The position numbers and the translations under genes are program-made. From Planctomycetota bacterium (GTDB taxonomy: Bacteria > Planctomycetota > Phycisphaerae > Phycisphaerales > Phycisphaeraceae), in NCBI GenBank assembly GCA_026386955.1, contig JAPLMQ010000281.1:1-64000 (forward strand): a stretch of 64,000 nt of DNA, read 5' to 3'. Shown one piece after another: positions 59,501-64,000 of this stretch. The notes beneath the pieces are model-generated. The model was not told where the DNA came from and did not search any database. It was given only the letters and a program-made list of their open reading frames with translations. The stretch's first letter is position 1. Every line of letters begins with the position of its first letter.

Positions 59501-62500
59501 GCCGTACGGCAGGTCGATGCCGATGAAGTTGTTGTCGAAGATGGTGGAGTTGGTGATCGAGACGTGGTCGATGGCGCTGCCGCCGAAAGGGCCGGTGACG
59601 AAGTGGACGCCCACGTAGGCTCCGGTGATGGAGAGGTGGTCGAGGGTGATGTTGCTCGCCCCCGTCTGGAGGTCGAAGCCATAGGTGCCGAAAGCGCCGG
59701 CCCCGCGGTCGAAGAGGGCCTGGTGGCCCGCGCCGGTGGGGCCAACGATGGTCACGCCCGCGTAGTCGGCGGTGAGCGTGACGTTCTGCAGGAGGTTGTA
59801 GGTGCCCGAGTCGACGAAGACGGTGTCGCCGGCGTGGGGCTTGTAGCTCGCGAGGAGGGCCGAGAGGGTCGCCATCGGGGCCGAGGGGGCCTTGCCGGAG
59901 TTGGCGTCGTTGCCCACGGCGGTGGTGTATTCGTCGCCCGTGAGCGAGTTGTCGTTAACGTAGAAGTTGTGCCCGCCCGGGACGATCTGGAAGGCCTGGG
60001 GCGAGGCGCCGCTGACGGTGGGCTGGTCCTCCGACGTGACCTTGACGAGCGCGTTGGTCCCGTTGGACTGCGGCCCGGCGGTCCAGAGGAAGCTGCCCGC
60101 GCCGAAGCGGTCGGCGACGATGCCCGCGGTGATCGGGGCGTAGGTCGTGCCGTTGTCGACCGAGACCGCCAGGTCGAACTTCGCACTGGCTGCGCCGGCG
60201 GGATTGATCGAAACAAGCTCGATGCCCGAGATGAGCGGGCCCAGGTCGGGGTTGAGCGGGCTGGTGCCGACCAGGTCGAGTTGGATGCCCTGCCCCCCCG
60301 CGGCGTTGACGCTGAAGGTCTGTGTCGCCGCCTTCAGCGGGGCGCCGGCGTCGGCGACGATGTCGTAGTTGCTCTTGACCGTCGCGTTCTGCAGCTTGAT
60401 GTCGAAGGTGCGGAAGCCCGCCTGGTCGAAGAAGGGGTCGGCGAAGTGCAGGCGGATGCTGTACGCCCCGTCAGGCACCGGCAGCGAGAAGGAGATGCGG
60501 TTGCCCGTGGCGGAGTTGGCGAAGGCCATCGACTGATAGACCGCCATCGGCGCGGGGTTCGTCACGCCCGAGGTGTCGACGGGCTGGTTGGTCGTCTGGC
60601 TGAAGTTGGTCGAGCCCAGGATCGAGGCTTGGTTGGTCGGGAGCGTCTGGTAGTTGCCGAAGAGGTATTGCCCGACCGTCGGCCCGCCGACGTTGATGAA
60701 GGAGACCGGCGCCTGGCTGGCGATGCCCAGCGAGGTCCATTGGATGGTGAAGGGGCTGCCCTCCTGAATCTGCTCTCCGCCATGCGGCGCGAGGACGACG
60801 ACCGCGGGGCTGGCGCTGGGCGTCGCCTGGGGCGTGTTGCCCTCGAAGCCGAGGTTGATGCGCCCGCCGTTGGGCTGCGGCTCGGAGAGGAAGTAGCTCA
60901 GCGGGTCGCCCGCGTCGATGCCCGGGGACTGGGGCTCGGAGAACTCGCCGCTGCCGGTTGGGGGCGAGAGGTGGAAGTTGTCGTCCTGCCCGTGGTCGAC
61001 CTTGGCGGCGATGTCGTAGCCCAGCGCGAAGTCGACGCCCGGGGGGTTCACGAAATCGGGGTCGGCGTCGAAGCTGTGGGCGTCGAAGCCGAGGGTCGTG
61101 GAGTAGGTCACGAGGTCTGCGAAGGCCTGGGCGCCCCACTTCGCGACGGTGCCCGAGCCCGTCGAGTGGATCAGGTTGTAGTCGCTCGAGAAGCCGGACT
61201 GGCTGCTGGCGTCGACGGTGAGCGCGACGCCCGCGCCGACCTGGATGATGTTGTTGCGGATGTCGATGCCCGAGGCGTTGGTGTCGACGCGCACTCCGTC
61301 GCCCGTGGGTTGGTAGACCGTGTTGTTCAGCACGCGCGTGTGGTTCTGCGCATTGCCCCCGTGGACCTCGATGCCGGCGACGGTGTTGGCGTAGACCAGG
61401 TTGTTTTCGACCTTGTAGGCCGAGACGATGCCGATGCCGTTGGAGTAGGCTTGGTTCCCCTTGGCGAGCGCGGCGTCGACGATGCCCGCGACCGAGTTCC
61501 CGAAGACGCGGTTGCCCGAGACCAGCCCGCCGCCCTGGATGCCGTTGGAGTTGTCGTAGACGACGTTCCCGCTCACCTGGTCCCCGCCGTAGATCCCCGC
61601 GGTGAGCGTGAAGCCGCCCGGGCTGACGTTGTGCCCGAAGACGGTGTTGCCGGAGACGACGACGCGCGGGACGAGCTGGTTCGAGTTGGACGACGAGGAG
61701 GTGACGATGATCCCGGCGTTGGTGTCGTCGTGGACCGTGTTGCCGCTGATGGTCGAGACGTCGGCGGCCAGGCCCGTGGCGATGTTCGAGACCGCATAAT
61801 CGATCCCGTAGAGGTAGCCCGAGACATTGTTGCCGCTGATCACGTTGCGCAGCCCGCCCGAGGCTATGCCGAAGTCGACGTCGCTGAAGATCGGGGTGGA
61901 CTGTGTGAGCGTGTTGCCCGAGATGAGCAGGTTGTTCGCGTTGGCGGCAATGGCCGTGCCCTGGGCGTGGATCGGGACGCCCTGCACGATGAGGCTGCGG
62001 TCGCCCGAGAGCGTGTTGCCGGTGATGGCGGCGAAGTCGTTGTTGGACGTCAGGTCGATGCCGCGGGTGAGGTTGTCGAAGATCCGCGAGTTGCTGACGG
62101 TCAGGTGCGTGGCGTAGCCGACGCTCCCAAAGCTGTCGGCGAAGACGCCCACGCGGGCGCCGGTCATCGACAGGTGGTCAAGCGTGACGCCCGAGGCGTG
62201 CAGGACCTCGGCGACGTAGCCGTTGGGCGTGTTGTTCCCGCGGACGAGCACGGCCCCGTCGGCGGGGTCGGCGGCGTGGATGCCCTCGATGCGCACGCCC
62301 GCGTCGTCCGCGCCGACGGTGACGTTGGTGGTGAGGAAGTACGAGCCGCGGTCGACGCGGACGACGTCGCCCGCGCCAAGGTGATACGCCGCGAGCACCG
62401 CCTGGATGGAGGGCTTGGGCGTGGCGGGCGTGAGCCCGTCGTTGCCGTCGGCGCCCGCGGCGGTGGTGAGGCTGCCCGCCTCGACGGAGCCGTCGTTGAC

Positions 62501-64000
62501 ATAGAATGTGTGCGTGACCGGGGCGATGGCGAAGGCGGCGCTGGAGCCCGCCCCCGCGGCGTCGGAGCGGGTGACGCGGACGACGTAGTCGTTGTCCGGG
62601 GCGAGGTCGGCCGGGAGGGACCAGTCGTAGCGGCCCGTGTTCGCGGCCGCGGGGGCGATGGTGCGCACGACCGAGGCCGAGCCGGCGTGGAGCAGTTCGA
62701 TCACCACATTGCCCGCGACGTCCTGCGAATGCCAGAGGATGGAGAAGGTCTCGCCCATCGGCCAGACCGCGGCCGCCTGCGGGGACGTGACCAGCACGTA
62801 CTGCGAGGGGCTGCGCGAGGCCTGAGCGGTGTTGCCGTAGGCGCCGAGGTTGACGGCGTTGCCGTTGGGCGCGGTCTCCGTGCCGGGGACGAAGGGAACG
62901 GCGAAGTCGCCGCGGTCGATCGCGGGCGACTGGGCGGCGTCGGCGGTGAGCGAGCCGGGGTTGGCGACGGGCAGGCCGGAGCCGCCGAGGATGGGCGCGA
63001 GCGAGCCGCCGTGGAACGAGCCGGCGGTGCTGCGCTCGTGCAGGTCGCCCGACCCGGGTGCGACGAGCAACGGATCGATGGCGAGGCTGGAGTAGTCGGT
63101 GAAGGCGGTGTTCTGCCAGGCGAGCAGCGTCGTGGGGTGGCGGCCCTGCCAGTCGCCGATCGCGCCGCCGGGGGCGTAGAGGATGTTGGAGTCGCTGGTG
63201 AAGTGGAACTGGCTGTCGTCGGCGACGCTGATCGCGGTGGAGCCGGGGGCGTCGATGATGTTGTTGCGCAGCTCGATGTCGCGCGAGTTGCCCTCGACGC
63301 GGACGGCGACGCCGCCGGGCTGGTAGACCGTGTTGTTGAAGACCTGCAGGTGGCCCGACGGGATCGCGCCGCTCGGGAGCGTGTTGATCGCGGTCTGGAT
63401 GAGCAGCCCGGTGTGGGTGTTGTTGTAGACCGCGTTGTTGGCGATCTGCGGGACGCCCGAGATGAGGCCTCGCATCAACAGCGCCTGCACACCGATGTCG
63501 TTCCCGTAGACGGTGTTGCCCGTGACGGCGACGTCATTCTGGGCGTAGATGCCGACGTGGGTGTTGTCGTACACGCGGTTGTTGTCGACGCTCGAGGAGT
63601 TGAAGGCCTCGATGCCCCTGGAGTTGTCGTAGACCACGTTGAGCGTGGCGCGGTCGCCCGAGCTGACGTGGATGCCGGCGTATTGGTCGAGGTTCTTGTG
63701 GTCGTGGACGGTGTTGCCCGCAACGACCACGCCCAAGGTCGCGCCCACGGCGGAGGAGGTGAAAATGCCGTTGCGGTCGTTGTGGTAGACGATGTTGCCC
63801 AGACCGGCCGGCAGGTCGAGGCTGCCGATCAGCGCCGTGCTGCCGAAGGTGGGGTTCACGACGTAGATGCCGAAGCCCTTGTTGTCGTGGACCGTGTTCC
63901 TCTGGACGACGATGCCGCCGGCGTTGGTGAGGTCGATGCCGTCGGCGCCGTTGTCGTAGACGCTCGAGTTGCTCAGCGAGGGGATGACGCTGGCGACGAC
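53519..64000 (-). CDS. Giant modular beta-helix/malectin/PKD protein with dockerin end, 5' end beyond window
   Basis: Frame open from the right edge to the stop at 53519 (3493 codons visible, start not seen). Built of large modules, from N to C: beta-helix (to about 62830); a KNH/Ser-Thr-rich-like beta-sandwich (about 62520-62810); YVNDGS linker and beta-helix (about 62510-60940); a malectin-like domain (60205-60700) inside a second such sandwich; YVNDNS (about 59960) and beta-helix; another malectin-like domain (57835-58291) inside a third sandwich; YVNDNA (about 57600) and a last beta-helix (to about 56040); then NIDO-like (about 55985-55405), Ig-like, PKD and cadherin/Big-type domains (VADNDLLSVNENSSIKFSVL). 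It ends in a dockerin-like pair: DYDGDGSVTIGD and DLNNDGLVNIADY (53522-53702). The helices use many VTGNTVY-type turns. Likely secreted and surface-attached; a carbohydrate-binding or adhesion role is inferred. Confidence 0.85.
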   Translation of the reverse strand, partial: VVASVIPSLSNSSVYDNGADGIDLTNAGGIVVQRNTVHDNKGFGIYVVNPTFGSTALIGSLDLPAGLGNIVYHNDRNGIFTSSAVGATLGVVVAGNTVHDHKNLDQYAGIHVSSGDRATLNVVYDNSRGIEAFNSSSVDNNRVYDNTHVGIYAQNDVAVTGNTVYGNDIGVQALLMRGLISGVPQIANNAVYNNTHTGLLIQTAINTLPSGAIPSGHLQVFNNTVYQPGGVAVRVEGNSRDIELRNNIIDAPGSTAISVADDSQFHFTSDSNILYAPGGAIGDWQGRHPTTLLAWQNTAFTDYSSLAIDPLLVAPGSGDLHERSTAGSFHGGSLAPILGGSGLPVANPGSLTADAAQSPAIDRGDFAVPFVPGTETAPNGNAVNLGAYGNTAQASRSPSQYVLVTSPQAAAVWPMGETFSILWHSQDVAGNVVIELLHAGSASVVRTIAPAAANTGRYDWSLPADLAPDNDYVVRVTRSDAAGAGSSAAFAIAPVTHTFYVNDGSVEAGSLTTAAGADGNDGLTPATPKPSIQAVLAAYHLGAGDVVRVDRGSYFLTTNVTVGADDAGVRIEGIHAADPADGAVLVRGNNTPNGYVAEVLHASGVTLDHLSMTGARVGVFADSFGSVGYATHLTVSNSRIFDNLTRGIDLTSNNDFAAITGNTLSGDRSLIVQGVPIHAQGTAIAANANNLLISGNTLTQSTPIFSDVDFGIASGGLRNVISGNNVSGYLYGIDYAVSNIATGLAADVSTISGNTVHDDTNAGIIVTSSSSNSNQLVPRVVVSGNTVFGHNVSPGGFTLTAGIYGGDQVSGNVVYDNSNGIQGGGLVSGNRVFGNSVAGIVDAALAKGNQAYSNGIGIVSAYKVENNLVYANTVAGIEVHGGNAQNHTRVLNNTVYQPTGDGVRVDTNASGIDIRNNIIQVGAGVALTVDASSQSGFSSDYNLIHSTGSGTVAKWGAQAFADLVTYSTTLGFDAHSFDADPDFVNPPGVDFALGYDIAAKVDHGQDDNFHLSPPTGSGEFSEPQSPGIDAGDPLSYFLSEPQPNGGRINLGFEGNTPQATPSASPAVVVLAPHGGEQIQEGSPFTIQWTSLGIASQAPVSFINVGGPTVGQYLFGNYQTLPTNQASILGSTNFSQTTNQPVDTSGVTNPAPMAVYQSMAFANSATGNRISFSLPVPDGAYSIRLHFADPFFDQAGFRTFDIKLQNATVKSNYDIVADAGAPLKAATQTFSVNAAGGQGIQLDLVGTSPLNPDLGPLISGIELVSINPAGAASAKFDLAVSVDNGTTYAPITAGIVADRFGAGSFLWTAGPQSNGTNALVKVTSEDQPTVSGASPQAFQIVPGGHNFYVNDNSLTGDEYTTAVGNDANSGKAPSAPMATLSALLASYKPHAGDTVFVDSGTYNLLQNVTLTADYAGVTIVGPTGAGHQALFDRGAGAFGTYGFDLQTGASNITLDHLSITGAYVGVHFVTGPFGGSAIDHVSITNSTIFDNNFIGIDLPYGNTNTLISGNTIYGDLSDFSTFQRTGISAAAPSTTISGNTLYSLNAVDFQADYGMTVSGDGSLVTGNTVHDAGRFGIYATNAVTVSNNTAYNFIRSDNLGTGISVSYGAAAVGNTVHDSNLGIDAHEPKTSVTGNRVYNNTRLGIFTNGNPVVRGNTVYSNPIGIQLANFNGGGFQGDVSGNLVYANTTEAILVESSAFDTVANRSRVWGNTIYQPVGDGIVVDQSTNTADLRNNIIQVGAGSALKVAFDSAAGLFSDYNVYFATGAGRIATWAGVAVTTLDDAFYNLGIDGNSLFADPRFVDPDGADGGLGFVGGADKGLDDNFHLQADSPAIDAGDPSSAYVNEPGPNGRRVNIGYDGNTAFAATSTARLVQVLTPVGREKFSLGQAVPIQWRSTGLTLQSPVLLVDAGGGDGSGWSADRYLTSGSAAAAYTTPVDVSGVVDPAPAAVYRSFDAATNGVGNKLSYKFAVPDGSYTLRLHFFEPYNSNVGSRVFDIVAQGAVAVADYDITGDAGTFAKATQQTIAAVAAGGAGLTLDLVNKTYTGAVLAGIEILSANAGGVAAPTFSVQLSTDNGANWSVLAAAVGVDHLGNGSFNWTAGPVSNQDLVRVVANAAGSPQGQSKQAFLVANAGHDYYVNDNATAGDSLTTVVGNNANTGKSPDSPMASLLGLFAAYKPHAGDTVHVDNGSYTLLRNLRLAADVNGVAIQGPAAGVGEAMLSRGGLPASRQLQNGGIYDIEFTGAANVTLDRLALTGADVGVYSANIFNPFAVTSAGLTISNSRLFNNGAAGAILDSTSSATTLINNIVSGNPAGNASSTLQGIGIQARGNDTHIVNNTVANTGFIGIDVGGQRAIVSGNAVSNTQQGIVDNSGSPNSTVVNTISNNVVHDTTSTGLRGGLYTLVTGNTVYNVAGNGVAAIQVVGQATNNTVYNSYDGIVSNGQTALIDHNRVFHNAHAGIVVSNRESVIGNRIYGNAIGVMVSGTSSSRRWSGRIEDNLIYANANQGILVGGGDSFNQVHVSSNTIYQPVGDAIRVDGGFGNIDIRSNIVQVNAGYGLYVAANTQTGLTSDYNEFFKGPAPNAFVGYWNDATQADFAAWKAASGKDVHSLFADPAFIDINGADNIFAYDTTQNLDGGSDDNFQLLAGSPAIDRGYAWGLPAADLLGAGRVDDPGTTNAGAPDYAVSTLGSSLFDPAGGTQLNLFSSYNSYTLPFAFPFYGASYTSVYVSVTGVLQFGGVDGPNDTNNTAAKFLTNIRVTPLWDNLSALTNVFIDATVADQVRFRWSGTNNGNGQPVNFAVVLFADGQIRFDYGAGNTGLTPTAGVSRGDGSTFLLAPTNNQATLTNANSVLFSFTPGFADIGAYEFRGSSADTTLPTITGSTPVGVHASGSVPAPLTQIVLTTSEPLNPTDANAPALYELRFAGPNGTLGNADDILYTLTPQYTLDATSLTLNLPAVALPAGLYRLTVFSDATRSLHDTSGLPLAGAGGNVAAPYVRQFTLGAAANVAPGVSLDAPAATPEGTTFALAGTFTDPDAGQTFTATVNFGDGSGDQPLTLKPDKSFNLAHDYAIHGLYTVTVTVNDSAGGSTPLSAVASITQVNPTAAFTNAGAVTEGTAGSVSFNSPFHPLASVVAAGFKFSYDFDDNGTFELAGSSSATVAVPASYLTGVASRVVHGRITDVNGGFSDYTTTIAVNPAVPQAPVADNDLLSVNENSSIKFSVLDNDSHGLGVTFNLATVVVGTAQTHGLLVYDAGVGKFLYKPAQNFSGQDSFTYTVKDSLGQVSNLATVTLQVLNVPSLAVASSTVNAAKDQAGKDQRSNVETVDVQFGRDTNLPALITDSTVTQAVQLWQVGIPAPVQVALVPARFHYDTGSRTLSLDLTLGGLGGTDRRTILGDGRYELRLDTNLITADDGSTNLIDTDATIDGIHRIAFHRLLGDYDGDGSVTIGDRPIFQARLGSKLGTPGYDAAFDLNNDGLVNIADYLLWTKQLNHSI

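Overview
The window is about 64 kb of high-GC DNA that most resembles a planctomycete, probably of the Phycisphaerae/Tepidisphaerales type. This is inferred from gene content: a GFTLIELL prepilin, a Cys-type sulfatase, cytoplasmic heparinase-like proteins beside Gfo/Idh/MocA and PhyH-family enzymes, a giant parallel beta-helix protein ending in a dockerin repeat, and a PEP-CTERM protein. Shine-Dalgarno sites are weak or absent before many genes. I saw no rRNA, tRNA, CRISPR array or transposase gene.

Layout. (1) 1-4.5 kb: a DUF2156 (lysyl-phosphatidylglycerol synthase C-terminal type) gene running off the left edge, divergent from a membrane-anchored TPR protein. (2) 4.5-33.2 kb: a carbohydrate-catabolism island. 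It holds an AmpG-like MFS transporter, a frameshifted two-module esterase, a seven-gene plus-strand operon (two PhyH proteins, esterase, sulfatase, heparinase-like protein, zinc-ribbon membrane protein, Gfo/Idh/MocA), a nitrilase plus beta-propeller pair, a third PhyH protein, and a minus-strand series (melibiase-like hydrolase, secreted pectate-lyase-fold protein, two heparinase-like proteins, SGNH hydrolase). A GntR-LacI chimeric regulator heads the minus-strand series. Only the pectate-lyase-fold protein has a clear signal peptide, so most of the breakdown would be intracellular. (3) 33.7-43.3 kb: a prepilin with a companion protein, a secreted hypothetical protein, DUF501, and a block of surface-glycan type membrane proteins (two polytopic proteins, a GT2 glycosyltransferase, a methyltransferase). 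(4) 43.7-52.6 kb: an orphan AbrB-like protein with its own promoter, then a complete kdp locus (small ORF, kdpF, A, B, C, D, E) with a 7-4-7 direct repeat upstream that may be a KdpE box. (5) 52.8-64 kb: a giant modular beta-helix/malectin/PKD/dockerin protein running off the right edge, followed in the same transcription unit by a PEP-CTERM protein.

The least explained feature is a set of intergenic hairpin elements. At least four (A 20201-20363, B 52633-52796, D 31741-31931, E 21429-21571) consist of two hairpin arms in inverted orientation, 143-191 bp overall, with a GTGCCAC-type outer box. F (29239-29429) and H (41142-41375) have the same paired plan, and C and G are single arms. Stem sequences differ between elements, but C, D, F, G and H share an apical GTACYC-type loop, and the two arms of D differ by changes that keep each arm folded. 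They look like REPIN/BIME-type non-autonomous elements, but no mobilising gene is in the window.
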